In this document: positions 54,269 to 64,000 of the stretch, piece by piece
Layout: each line of letters starts with the position of its first letter
How positions within the stretch are numbered: position 1 is the first letter of the stretch
Assembly: GCA_022539475.1 (NCBI GenBank)
Contig: VCMS01000025.1
Location: 347,894 to 411,893 of the forward strand
Direction of reading: 5' to 3'
Length of the DNA: 64,000 bases
Source: Gracilaria domingensis
Lineage: Eukaryota; Rhodophyta; Florideophyceae; Gracilariales; Gracilariaceae
Position numbers and translations under genes: made by a program
Notes under the pieces: generated by a model
Seen by the model: the letters and a program-made list of their open reading frames with translations, nothing else
Databases searched by the model: none
What the model was told of the DNA's origin: nothing

Positions 54269-54993
54269 TGGAGTTGTTTCTGGAATCTGCAGATGCGTTT
54301 GTGTTTTGGAAACTGTCTGCTTTAAATCCTGGGAGGAGTGATACAAGTCGTTTTTGTTTTCGTGCTTATATGTAACGCTTGTGTTGTCTATATCCCCTGA
54401 GGATGATTTTTTTTTTGCTTGTCCGTTTATTGTAAATGAGTGTGAATGCGTTGTGTAAAGAAAGCGATGAAGAAGCCAAGAAGCCAATGTACAGTCTTGG
54501 ATGTTCATCTGGCTGCCAGCCGTCGCTCTTTCAACGAGCGATGGCGACTTTTCAGTTGCTCCGATACAAGGTACGGGCAACTCTAAACTAACGGCGTGTG
54601 AAGTCAAGGCTCTGATTAGAGTTGTGAACCGCGGGTGAGGGCTTTGCCCTGCCCCTCCGCTCGCGTAGCTGTCATTGCCGTTGCCTCATGGTTTGTCCAA
54701 CGTCCACCATCGTACGGACTCAAGTTATGAAGCTCACAACACTCGCGCAGTGCGAGCGGGGCTGCCACGAGTTTCTCCCTTTAACGGCGAATACACGTGG
54801 GCCAACTCGTGCCCCTAAATGGTATATGGGCACTTGGATTAACTTTCTTTGCCTTCGGCCGCCCTGGCACACAGCGCACGATTGGTGACAGCGAAGCATA
54901 ATCGTCGGTGATTGCGGCCTTCATTTGTTGTACCCCGACCCGTTGTTCGGAATGACTATGGCGTTGTCGAATCTATTACGTATGCAGAGGACA
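54269..54993. other. Intergenic, no gene seen
   Basis: 3' flanks of two convergent genes. No coding-like frame recognised. Confidence 0.45.
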
Positions 54994-55415
54994 TTAGCGA
55001 CACTTGAAGCGGGGCTTCGAAAGGTGTAGGGGATGAAGCGGGGCGTCGAAAGGTGTACCTAGGGGATGAAGCGGGGCTTCGAAAGGTGTAGGGGAGAAAG
55101 AGGGAATGCCCTGTAACCCTTCACGATCTTTCAACAGCTTTTTCTCAATGACGTTCCATAGGGACACCTGCAAAGATAGCAAACAGTACAAGATGGGCCC
55201 CGAGCTAGTTGTATAACATATTTTGTGCTGAAGTGGTGCTTCAAACATTCTGAGTGCAGTTGTGGGTCCTCAAGTGGCTGGAAATATTCTTGTACGGACC
55301 GTAGTAGGGGAGTTTCACTGAATACCCTAGCCTGTTTCGCAAAAGCACTGGTTCTGTACATCATGCTGTCAATCATCTTGTCGCAAAAACCGTACCCGCA
55401 ACAGAACCTTTCCAT
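54994..55415 (-). CDS. Small Cys-containing protein of unknown function, two exons, repeat-encoded tail (123 aa)
   Basis: Exons 55218-55415 and 54994-55167 (intron GTTATA...TTTGCAG, 50 nt). The join reads HHFSTKY+VSLWNVIEKKLL, in frame to a stop at 54994. The start is placed at the ATG giving MERFCCGYGFCDKMIDSMMY; the frame is open further upstream without ATG, and a TATATAAA lies ~100 bp upstream (~55515). The C-terminal 30 residues, TPFEAPLHPLGTPFDAPLHPL, are encoded by a ~30-bp tandem repeat. No family recognised. Confidence 0.5.
55003..55095. repeat. ~30-bp minisatellite, three copies, within coding sequence
   Basis: Three copies of GAAGCGGGGCTTCGAAAGGTGTAGGGGAT (plus strand), the second with small changes and a 3-bp insertion. 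It encodes the repeated PFEAPLHPL on the minus strand. Confidence 0.85.
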
Positions 55416-55755
55416 GAACTCCCGACGCAGGGCCAGCTTGGCTTCGGCCGATTTGCATGCCGCAGCTTGGCCAAACGCTTGCAAACACGTTACGACGTAA
55501 AGGTGAAGGGGTTTATATAGTTATCGCCAAAGGGCAAGGCCACGTACAAGTTTGAGCAAGTTGGAAACAGGCCATGATTTTCCTATGATAAAGCATAGTT
55601 CCACGCGCAAACCAAACGAAAGTGTTACCTCGGAGCCAACGGTATCGAAACTGTAGTACCTTTACGTTCGCAGTACCTTATAGAAACCAGCCACCCCTTC
55701 TTCTTCTTCGCTTCCCCATAGCAGTGTTAGCGGCGTCTCCGTCAAGTGCTCCTCA
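55416..55755. promoter_or_regulatory. Divergent promoter region
   Basis: Contains TATATAAA on the minus strand near 55515 for the small Cys-containing protein. The right half is pyrimidine-rich before the next plus-strand ATG. Confidence 0.4.
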
Positions 55756-56268
55756 ATGCCGGCAATGTCGAATATCAAAGTCGATGAAGATGAAAGATCC
55801 GTGAACTGGAAAGATATCGCCCGCCTCTTTTACGACTTCGACAGTGGTGAACCACTCCGACTACCCAGCGATTGCGGCGTCACAGAAATAGCGATCCAGA
55901 TGGGCATTTGCGCTCGACTTTTCCAAAACGGCTTTGAGGAAGATGCGAATGCTGTTTTGCAGCGAATGATCTCTCATGACCGCGATATGGAAGCACATGA
56001 AAACTCACCTGCTTTGGATGACTTACTTGGAGATGACAGCTCAGATAAAACAACAACACATGAGGGGACTCAGAAGTGTGCGAACGTTCGTATGCAACCG
56101 GCTCCAGGAGACAAACGTGAAGCCCCCGAGGGAGTAAAACACGCAAATATGAACTTTCAAAATGAGGACGAAAACACTGAGCGAGGTGAGTTCGACTTGT
56201 TCGGGACAGACCAATCCAACGGTCCAGAGATGCCATCAGAGAGGGCAGATTGGAGTATTAACTCATGA
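55756..56268 (+). CDS. Acidic protein of unknown function (170 aa)
   Basis: ATG 55756. The N-terminal ~75 residues look folded (VNWKDIARLFYDFDSGEPL, then VTEIAIQMGICARLFQNGF); the rest is polar, acidic and probably disordered (LDDLLGDDSSDK; FDLFGTDQSNGPE). The DLF/LLGDD-type short motifs resemble adaptor- or clathrin-binding peptides, but this is speculative. No domain recognised. Confidence 0.5.
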   Translation: MPAMSNIKVDEDERSVNWKDIARLFYDFDSGEPLRLPSDCGVTEIAIQMGICARLFQNGFEEDANAVLQRMISHDRDMEAHENSPALDDLLGDDSSDKTTTHEGTQKCANVRMQPAPGDKREAPEGVKHANMNFQNEDENTERGEFDLFGTDQSNGPEMPSERADWSINS

Positions 56269-56471
56269 ATGGTTAATTTGCTCGACATACGGCTGAACAA
56301 GTTTGGTACCATAGAGCTTCTAATGGTCACTTTTCTCTTTCTGCCTCGTTGTGCTTTGAAACACGATGCTCTAACAAGGATAGAGCTCCATAGAGGTGTG
56401 GGTTTGGCGTACGGACGGCCTTATCATAGACGTATACCGCGAATGGAACTATGCAAAACACTAGAGCACGG

Positions 56472-57104
56472 TTACAATTCTTGACTCCCCCTCTTTTCGA
56501 ACAAAACTTCATCAATGATCCAATCGAATTCATCAGTGGGAACCGTATCTATCATCTGTACAGATAGGGCTAGAGATATCAAATGTGGCATACGTCTCGA
56601 AGATTTAGAATACGAGGACAAAAACTTATCGTAAAAGCCCATCCCCTGTCCACAGCGACGACCGAATGTATCAAAAGCTACCCCAGGGACAACAACAATG
56701 TCCACGTGAACGTCTCTCGGGGCTTGCAAACGTCCCTCTTCAAGAGGCGGTTCGCGAATTTTCCAAGAGTTTGGCTCCCAAGAATTCAACTCTCTCATAC
56801 TCTTGCACTCCAACATCAACATTTCATGGTCCTCCTTCGAAACAACTCTTGGTAGGAAAACCTTCTTTCCATCGTCGAAGGCTTTTGTAAGAAGAGACAT
56901 GGTGTTGAACTCATGCGGCATGGAAGCGTACAATGCGAGAGACGAAGCATTTCGGTATGCTGCCGAGTTTGTGAATTGTTTGATAAGGCGTACGCTCTCC
57001 TGATCGATTCTTGCTTGCGGAAGTAATTGTAACGATAATCGGATTCGGTTTCTAAGTTCTCTTTTTAGGAGTTTAGTAGCATCCGTAGCGTTCCTCATCA
57101 ACAT
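56472..57104 (-). CDS. 5-formyltetrahydrofolate cyclo-ligase (MTHFS), 210 aa core
   Basis: The start is taken at ATG 57102-57104 (MLMRNATDATKLLKREL), which gives the usual family length of ~200 residues. Conserved features: the N-terminal KRELRNRIRLSL helix, ALYASMPHEFNTMSLL (substrate pocket), VFLPRV, DIVVVPGVAFDTFG and the ATP-binding GRRCGQGMGFYDKFL motif, then LALSVQMIDTVPTDEFDWIIDEVLF. The enzyme converts 5-formyl-THF plus ATP to 5,10-methenyl-THF in one-carbon metabolism. The same frame is open far upstream (to 57510) and could join by a GT-AG intron (57511-57593) to an exon at 57594-57781, giving a 408-residue product; see findings. Confidence 0.9.
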   Translation of the reverse strand: MLMRNATDATKLLKRELRNRIRLSLQLLPQARIDQESVRLIKQFTNSAAYRNASSLALYASMPHEFNTMSLLTKAFDDGKKVFLPRVVSKEDHEMLMLECKSMRELNSWEPNSWKIREPPLEEGRLQAPRDVHVDIVVVPGVAFDTFGRRCGQGMGFYDKFLSSYSKSSRRMPHLISLALSVQMIDTVPTDEFDWIIDEVLFEKRGSQEL

Positions 57105-57593
57105 TGTATAAAAGAGTCGAGGGGTCTCAGAGTCCAGTCCCAAATACGAGAGTATAATCCAAAAGCTTTTCCGAATGCAGTTTCTTGTTAGGCGTAGAGC
57201 CGAAGGATACCCTTCTGCAACGTTCCACGTATGATGTCTCAATACCAATAAGGGAAATCCAGCCGGTAATATGAATATCAGTCTCCGTTGCACCAACTGG
57301 GTGTGACGGATCTTCCCTTTCAATCCAAATCGGGACAGAAAGAGCAAAATGCGGGCGTTCTTGAGATCAACCTTCCCTTGCCTCCAGTCTCGGCGTGTGC
57401 AGACTCGTACGATTGTACATACCCGTAGCGGCGAGCAGACGTCTACCACCGCTAGAAGGCTACCACATTTCATGCAACTTTTGTACGACGGAGGTGTAAT
57501 TGTCCCAATGCTGTTGGACCAACAGCATCATTAATTAAAATCATTTTAATGCGGCATATGATGTGCAGGCCTTGCAGGGAGGTCCTATCTTAC

Positions 57594-57781
57594 AATCCTG
57601 TATTGATCTCCCACACATTTGTTGGATCATCCAGACAAAGCGTTGCCGTATCCCCTGAAAAGAGTCTTGGCCGAAGCTTCAGCTTCAACATCATTTCACT
57701 CTGTCGCAACTTGCTGAAAAATTTTCGAGTGCTCTGCTTCTTTAATCGGACTTCTCTATTGTTACTTGCTGCATGGGACAC
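57594..57781 (-). CDS. Possible upstream exon (extension of the MTHFS gene or part of a separate gene)
   Basis: From ATG 57779-57781 the frame reads MSHAASNNREVRLKKQ and later LFSGDTATLCLDDPTNVWE, ending at a GTAAGA donor. Joined to an acceptor at 57511/57512 it continues in frame as INTGFIGTITPPSYKSCMKC and onward, without stop, into the cyclo-ligase. No family recognised for this part. Confidence 0.35.
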
Positions 57782-57876
57782 ACGAAGAGAACATTCTGCA
57801 GATTAGTGTGCTAAGGAATAATCTATCATCGTTTTCTTCGGTATTACTGACGTTTTGACTCAAAGGTGGTTAAGAC

Positions 57877-58604
57877 ATGGCTTTCATTCCCGTAATTCTG
57901 CCATATCGCTTAAACAGTAACCATAGCCCATGTAATAAGAAATTCCGAACGGCCATGGATTATGGTGGTGGGACAATTTGTCGAAGAACCTGCCTAAAAG
58001 GATTGTCTCTACTGACGATTAATGCGGTCCTACATCCATTTGCAGCAGAAGCAACTATGTATTCTCCAGAGACAAAGTCAGGATTTACGATAACAGGTGA
58101 TCCGAACAAACTAGAAACGTATGTTTGGGCATAATTGTTGTAGCCTTTACTCTCGTTAACACATACTGACGCAGACTTTTGTTTCTTATTACTTTTGGGT
58201 GCTCGAGTAGGTACCTGCCACAAATAGAGGCGGGATACAACGCTCTTGTAGACCTTGAGAATAATTGGGAGGCAAAAACGAAAGATTTTGACGGAGATGT
58301 CGTTCGACGTGTTCTCGGTACTGTGGGGGTTAAGTCACCTTTGTTCAATATTCGAAAGTCTTTCTTGAAATCATGGCAGATCGTAGCCGAGACCAGCTCA
58401 GATGATGACCTCATTGAAAGACTGGAATCGGAATGGAACGATGTCCTCGATGGTATTTCATCAGTTGACTACCAACTGTACTCAGTGAGTTTCACAGAGC
58501 TCACAGAAAGCAAGTTAAGTCTTGTGAGACAGGGCAAAAAGGCTTTGTTGGACACAATTGAAATGTACGACAAACTCTTGAAAGATCTCAAATCCGCCGT
58601 GTGA
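57877..58604 (+). CDS. Probable thylakoid-lumen protein with twin-arginine leader, two exons (211 aa)
   Basis: Exons 57877-58118 and 58211-58604 (GT-AG); the join gives PNKLET+YLPQIEAGYNALVD. The N-terminus is a transit-type stretch followed by CRRTCLKGLSLLTINAVLHP and an A-x-A-like FAAEA cleavage site, the signature of Tat-imported lumen proteins. The mature ~150 residues are helical and acidic (LENNWEAKTKDFDGDVVRRV, then LGTVGVKSPLFNIRKSFL) and look like a four-helix bundle of the PsbQ/lumenal-protein kind. The exact family is not identified. Single-copy photosynthesis-associated role inferred from the leader only. Confidence 0.7.
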
Positions 58605-58699
58605 AGGTAGAGGTAGCAAAACGTAAATCTAGTCTGTTTCTGGCTTCTACTTTTCGTTGATCTGCCGTGGGAAGGCGAACCATTGGAGCCAAAGAAGTT

Positions 58700-60737
58700 C
58701 TAGACGATGAACAAATCTGAAAATGGATCCACCTGGCGGCGTAGTCCATCCAACGCTTTGTATACACGTCTAGCCACGACAATATGAGGTTCGTCTTCTT
58801 CGACGGGAATAATTTTCTTCTGGGCTGATTTGTCATATCCAAAGTATCCAAGACTTGCGTTTGCTGCTTCGTAGCCAGTCACAAGAGCCTTCTCCTGGCT
58901 AAAACTCCCGTGTGAGGTGCGAATCCTGTTCGTAAGGAAAGCATACCCAATGCGACGTTAGTAACTAATGATTCTCTGATGCGGTCAAGTGCGATCCACT
59001 ACATACCAATCTAACCGTGAAAAATAGTAAAGTTGGCATTCGATGAGGAACAGCGCAATCGCAGGCATTTCCCCCAAGCGACCATTCGAATTGTAGCGAA
59101 AGGTTATAGTTAGAACAATTCTTCAAAGATACTGTGAAGAGTCCACGAACAACATTGGTTCGAAAGAACATAGAACTGCAAACTTACCACCAGACATGAA
59201 TACGTTCTCAATCGACGTTCGCACATCCATGAAGTCTTGATATGACCCAGGACGAAAATCTGTCAATGCAACATTTTCGCGTCGACACAATCATAGGACT
59301 ATCGTTAGTACAAGAATCTCCATTCCCGTCGGAACGGCTTGCTTCACAAGGTGAACGGTGCAACGTACGTGTAACCCCTCGAGGAACTCGAACTACAACG
59401 TAGTCTTCAACTTCTGCACCTTTGAACGTGCTTTCGGCCACACAGAGTCGTCTACGGACTTCTTCAGCAATTTCAGCGTCATCCATTGGCATGAGTTGAT
59501 TACTGTGATAAAAGTCAGCCTCTATGACAGTCTTCTCCGCATCCTTGAACTCATCATGAATAGCATTCAGATTGAAGTACGTCCATCCCGTGCTCTCATC
59601 GAAACCAAAGCAGGCATTCGAATCAAACTCGATGTGAATTTTTCTGTCAAAGTACAAACGAACAGCCATGACGTCGATACTAGACAAATTGTTCGTGTTT
59701 CGAAACTCTTTGCGAGATGCGAGGGTCTTACTATTGCGTAGAATACCTTGCAATCCACTGATACCGACCGAGAACACAACAGCGTCGACATCCATCACGC
59801 TCTCACTCCCGTCGTTCGAAGTGGTCACAATCTTCGTTACTCTGTTTCTGTCGATTACGACATCCTTGAGCCTCGTTGATGTTTGCACGTGACCCCCAAA
59901 AGACCGTATACGGTCAACAAGAGGAGCAAATATCAGTGTCCCCACTGTGCCACGAGGCCAGACTACGTCAAAATCAGCCTGGTGAGCCAAGATGAAGAAG
60001 TACAGCATACCCAGTGCACCGGCTGCGCTGCATTGTTCCCCAGGAGCAAAGAGACCTACAAGGAGCATGGGTTCAAAGGCTTCTTTGTAAACACGTTCTG
60101 TGCATCCATAATACTTGAACAGCTCCTTCGCTGTCATTTTGTCAAATTTACGCCAGACTTCATCAGAGTTATCCCATTGAATGACGGCTTCAAGCAAAGG
60201 TAATGCAGAAAGCCTATCTGCCAGCGGTAAGTCTAAGAATTTTGTGTACACAAAAGTACCCAAAGGGGACGGTAGTCTGGGTAAGTCATTGAAGATTGGG
60301 CTTTCGACCACTTTTCCTTTTGGAGACCTTTGCGATGATCTAGTCCAATCGGTGAAGGGATTCAGTTTCAGCTCACGTTGAACTAAATGAAAGAGGTTAA
60401 AGTATGGGCGCCACATTCCATGGATGCCTACCTCTACATCTTGACCGTTTTTTGTCTTCCATCCAGCAACCAATCCTCCAACTGAGGGGGCAGCGTCAAT
60501 GAGAGTTACGTTGGTGTTGGACTGTTGTACTAAGTGATGAGCAGCGCCCAAACCTGCCCAACCTGCTCCAATCACGGCGATGCGCTTTGGACTCGTGCTC
60601 TCAGATTCCATCGTCCATTTTGTTCTAGGGTGCCTGACATATGTCGCATGTCGAGTATAAAACTTTTCTCGCGAAACTGGCACAAAGCCATTGAATGATG
60701 AGCTAGAAACGAAGGCAGTCGACAGCATTTGCTTCAT
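58700..60737 (-). CDS. Zeta-carotene-desaturase-like FAD oxidoreductase, four exons including a 4-nt exon (556 aa)
   Basis: Model on the minus strand: 59369-60737, 59188-59259, 59007-59010, 58700-58925. All introns are GT-AG and the total is a multiple of three. The joins read RGVT+HFRPGSYQDFMDV, then FMSG+D+WIRTSHGSFSQEKAL, recreating the conserved GDW...HGS(F/W)SQEKA..TG.EAAN end of carotene desaturases; the 4-nt exon ATTG supplies parts of Asp and Trp. FAD-binding begins at ~51 (KRIAVIGAGWAGLGAAHHL), and VWPRGTVGTLIFAPLVDRI is typical of the group. The first 50 residues look like a plastid transit peptide. The family oxidises carotenes in the plastid, but this member is divergent, so a different polyene or amine substrate is possible. 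Confidence 0.8.
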
Positions 60738-61340
60738 CAGCTTATTCAGGAATTCTCGTCTGAAGCCGTACCGGGATCACCATAAGTTCAAGAAATTGGA
60801 AAGCTGGTACAAATCTCTACCTTATATCGGTAGGCGAGTCATGCTTTTTACACGGTTTGCTTTCCTCGAACGAGATATGCATACTTAATGCAGACCGTAC
60901 AATCCTCATCGAGTGCCCCCTTGGTGAGCTCTACAATTCTTGACGGGGATTAACTGCCGTAGGGACCTCATTTCATCGTGCGGCTATCCAGGTGTATTCG
61001 CCACATCCAATTGAGTTAAGAATAGGCTACTACAGTGCCCCCAGTAATTGCTCGAGTGCAATTCAACATCGGCAATTGGTGGCTAATTATATTCTAATCA
61101 TGCACACTTCCTGGCTATCAAGCCATCCTATCCATCACCGAATAGAGATATCGACAGACGTCGGTACCGCCGTAGCTGACCGGCAGTACATCCCTTGGTC
61201 GTACCACCCCCACACCCCTTTTTCGCTGTAACCTTGATAAACGGTTTTCATTCAGAGAAGTTGAACCCTGGCGAGACCATACTCTCCGAACTGCGTAGTA
61301 ACCCCGCGGTCGTCACGTACGCATACAACAGTGTCAAGAC
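60738..61340. other. Divergent intergenic region, no gene seen
   Basis: Between the desaturase-like gene and CIAO2. No coding frame or clear core-promoter motif recognised. Confidence 0.45.
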
Positions 61341-61853
61341 ATGAGGGCTGCTTTTGGATCAAGCATGCACCCTGATGCTCCAGACAATCCGAATCCCGAG
61401 GTGAAGGTACTGAATCGTCGAGCCCGTGATCCAGGTGAGGCTCTCACTCTAAAAGAGCACATCTTCGAGATAATCCGTGACATTCGTGACCCAGAATATC
61501 CCCACTCTCTTGAAGAGCTAGGAGTAGTGAAGCTAGAATATGTGGACGTTGAAAACCCTCCGACTGACAGTCCAGGGTATGGAACAGTTTCAGTACAGTT
61601 CCATCCTACGGTTCCGCACTGTTCGCTGGCTTCAATGATCGGCCTTAGTATACGAGCCAAACTCAAGGAAAGCGAAGTTCTCGAGCCGAAAGGTGAACAC
61701 TACTACAAGCTTAAGGTTATTTGCATTGAAGGCACCCATAACAACTATAGAGACATTAACAAGCAACTGGGCGACAAGGAGCGCGTCTCTGCTGCGTTCG
61801 AGAATCCAAGGATCATGAGGCTTCTGCGGGAATGTACAGACAATCTACCGTGA
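61341..61853 (+). CDS. CIAO2/MIP18-type cytosolic Fe-S assembly factor (170 aa)
   Basis: ATG 61341. The DUF59/MIP18 domain covers nearly the whole protein: EHIFEIIRDIRDPEYPHSLE, LGVVKLEYVDVE, then VSVQFHPTVPHCSLASMIGL (with the conserved reactive Cys in PHCS) and NKQLGDKERVSAAFEN. In the CIA targeting complex this factor works with CIAO1 and MMS19 to hand Fe-S clusters to cytosolic and nuclear proteins. Length and single exon are normal. Neighbouring gene SPCS2 is convergent, ~90 bp away. Confidence 0.92.
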   Translation: MRAAFGSSMHPDAPDNPNPEVKVLNRRARDPGEALTLKEHIFEIIRDIRDPEYPHSLEELGVVKLEYVDVENPPTDSPGYGTVSVQFHPTVPHCSLASMIGLSIRAKLKESEVLEPKGEHYYKLKVICIEGTHNNYRDINKQLGDKERVSAAFENPRIMRLLRECTDNLP

Positions 61854-61943
61854 CAGTACGTGTGATTGTGAGATGAGGAACAACGAACATCTCAATTAGG
61901 CAGAGCAAGGATTGTATTTATGCGTGAGGCCGATGATGAAACT

Positions 61944-62745
61944 TTAGTTGGTTTTCTTTGATGCTGGACTAAGCTGGGAAAGCAAGATTTTCATGTCAGC
62001 GCGAAAATCAGAAGAAAGAAAATCCCCGTCTTCTGTGATGTACTTTTCATAGGGCGTGGAGTTTGAAACGGATCCGATCTTCGATCGAGGAGCCTGTCGT
62101 ATTTCCACTTTGTACGAACTGGAGCCCTTTCCCCCGATTGTAGTATGAACCCAAATCTTGTCGCAGGCCGAGCTTTTGATTGTTTGCTTCACACGTTTTG
62201 AAAGAGTTCCAACGTATATGGCAGAAGCTTCGAGAATGAAAGAAGATATATTGATGATCCCGACGCATACTAGATAGGTCGCCACGCAGGCGAGAACTTC
62301 TAGTCTGTTGGCAGGGAATTCACCGGGTCCAAAATGAGAATACAGAGCTGCTGCGACTGCAATCGAACCCAAAACAATCTTTATGATGCTTGCCGTAGTT
62401 GATTCAATATAACCTTCATCCTCCATGAACTAAGCAACGCTCGCAGAGCACGAACATGTTTACGAACAGTACAGATTAGAATGCGCGGGTTAGGAAACAA
62501 TCATGCGCAGTGAAGAGGACTAGGGAAGCCGTAATCGAGTTGAAAGAACATACCGCCATAACCTCATCATCGAGAAGACGCTTGACTTGCTGCAAATCGT
62601 ACAAGCCTGATTTGTCTAGCTTTGCCCTTGACCGGGATTTGGTGGTCGAAGCTGAAGAAGTTGCGGGTTGGAACGACTCATTGGCGTCGGTGACGTCTGT
62701 AGAAATTGATGCTTCCGGGGCAGATTTTCTTGTTCTTTTGCTCAT
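61944..62745 (-). CDS. Signal peptidase complex subunit 2 (SPCS2/SPC25), two exons (225 aa)
   Basis: Exons 62554-62745 and 61944-62429 (GT-AG, phase 0); the join gives LLDDEVMA+FMEDEGYIESTT. A charged Ser/Lys-rich N-terminus is followed by the family start (YDLQQVKRLLDDEV), two membrane segments (IIKIVLGSIAVAAALYSHF and VLACVATYLVCVGIINISSF) and the soluble C-terminal domain (KIWVHTTIGGKGSSSYKVEI, then TEDGDFLSSDFRADM). The protein is a non-catalytic ER subunit that couples the peptidase to the Sec61 channel. Confidence 0.85.
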
Positions 62746-64000
62746 GATGACAGCTCTCTCTCTCTCGCTTGCGTTGAGCGGGAGGAAGAAAGACAGGGAC
62801 GATTGGCAGCCTGGGTGAATCTCGTCTTAAAGTTTGTCTCGGGTGCACTCTTGTTCGAACACAAGCGCCGTAGGCGCGTCGATCAAGCGGTACGTTTTGG
62901 TTACCTTTGGTGCTTGTTTCCCTCTACAAAGGGTCACATGCAACCCAAATCATGCTGCTTTGATTGAATTTTTGGTCCTGCGTATAATTCGAAAACTTTT
63001 GGTAGATGATCACACGTGTCCCCTGTGTGCGCATGTGTCTGTACGCCGTTCACCTTCAAAATCATCGAAGAAGAGAAAGTGTTGTTGAGCTGCAGAGAGG
63101 TGGCAGCCAGTGCCTCTTTTGAAGGGTCGCCAGAAATTTATGCTTCATCCTTCCTCGTTGTGCAGTCTGTACGCCAAACAGTGCTTTCAAATCGATAGTC
63201 TTCACGACCGTTGGTGAAATGGGCAAGTTTTTGCCTCGCACAGATTGTATCTCACGAAAAGCGCAAATGAGACAGATCACAGAGATTCGTGGCCATTGAA
63301 TTCAGAGCAGGCGATTATTCCGTCCAACGTGCAAGGATCATCCTTGATGATGTGCAAGGTGTGTTCACGTCTGCTCGGAGGTAAAGGTTATCGAAAGTAT
63401 TGAACAAACTTGGGCATGACAAAGGCAGCAGGACAGAAAGAACTGAGTTATCGTGAAAGGAGTCACTCCTGCAAGGTGTGTTACGCGAGTGGAACGAAGT
63501 GTTTTGGGTTATTTTTGACCACCATTCGGACAGCAGACCAAACGCAAATGCAAGGGCGATGTGGATCAGCGATTGGCACTTAACTCCGGGTGCACCTTGT
63601 GCAAAAATGCACGAAGGTATGCTTGCCTGCCAGAATGGGCCATTTTTCGTCGAAGGTATCCTTACCTTTGTAGATACAGTAGCTTTGTACCGAAGCTACC
63701 GTCGTGCATTATAGTGCCTTTCCGTAAATGCGAGAACTGCTATATTCAGACACGTCCTGCTCAGGACGAGCAGCTGGGTTTGTTGTCATGTTGATAGTAT
63801 AACCATAGTTAGAAGGCAACGCAAGACAAGCGCCGGTTTTTGTTCCCTCAACACATGTCAAACAGTCATCTAGGCTTGGTTGAGTTTGCCAACCTGTGCC
63901 CGCCCAATGTTTTCCACTAACAGTATCTGACTGCCTCTTTGGAGATCAATGTAATGCCGCAACAACAGGATACAAAAGATTATTGTGTACGCTGTTGTTG
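62746..64000. other. No gene seen
   Basis: Open frames up to 78 codons exist on the plus strand (63478-63794) but have no recognisable product. The region may be upstream DNA of genes outside the window. Confidence 0.4.

Overview
The window is nuclear DNA of a photosynthetic eukaryote, most likely a red alga, though the species cannot be fixed from the sequence. Genes are short, with zero to three GT-AG introns of about 80-250 nt. Several products suit a plastid-bearing cell: a carotenoid-desaturase-like enzyme, a protein with a twin-arginine thylakoid-lumen leader, and an organelle-targeted class I haem peroxidase. The rest is retroelements, gene relics and GC- or AT-extreme intergenic DNA.

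1-7.1 kb: a divergent gene pair. The plus-strand gene encodes an intact 1296-residue protein with a ParB/DGQHR-like domain and a C-terminal 2-oxoglutarate/Fe(II) dioxygenase-like HxD...H...R site. The minus-strand partner has a nuclear localisation signal followed by a beta-class (permuted) DNA methyltransferase domain broken by frameshifts. Both genes start from the same promoter module, carried on the two arms of a large inverted repeat. This putative DNA modification unit is the strongest candidate for an undescribed system. 7.4-11.3 kb: two convergent HAD-phosphatase paralogues, one of which has lost its catalytic residues; a ketopantoate-reductase-like gene with an in-frame TAG before its conserved C-terminus; and a short ribulose-phosphate 3-epimerase relic.

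11.8-26.3 kb: a coiled-coil protein, a decayed DIRS-like tyrosine-recombinase retroelement with direct repeats at its 3' side, a defective Ty3/gypsy element on the minus strand with an unusual duplicated module between protease and reverse transcriptase, and a small acidic protein. 26.6-29.1 kb: a GCGC-rich degenerate minisatellite, then an AT-rich island with broken coding fragments.

29.4-43 kb: housekeeping genes: class I peroxidase (including a 19-nt exon), an ArfGAP2/3-type protein, a DM13-DM13-DOMON-cupredoxin-DOMON-cytochrome b561 membrane protein, a type II membrane protein, a DUF3228 protein, and a proline-rich membrane protein divergent from a single-MYB protein across an extremely GC-rich intergenic tract. 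43-51 kb is gene-poor, with only weak coding fragments and a tRNA-derived sequence.

51.3-62.7 kb: a His-rich metal-transporter-like protein, a bHLH protein with a frame break at a C-tract, a two-exon unknown protein containing a coding minisatellite, an acidic unknown, 5-formyltetrahydrofolate cyclo-ligase, a probable thylakoid-lumen protein, a zeta-carotene-desaturase-like enzyme whose frame and family motif need a 4-nt micro-exon, the Fe-S assembly factor CIAO2/MIP18, and signal peptidase complex subunit 2. Nothing convincing was seen after 62.75 kb. All splice models come from reading GT/AG sites, frame and family motifs by eye; none is backed by transcript data.
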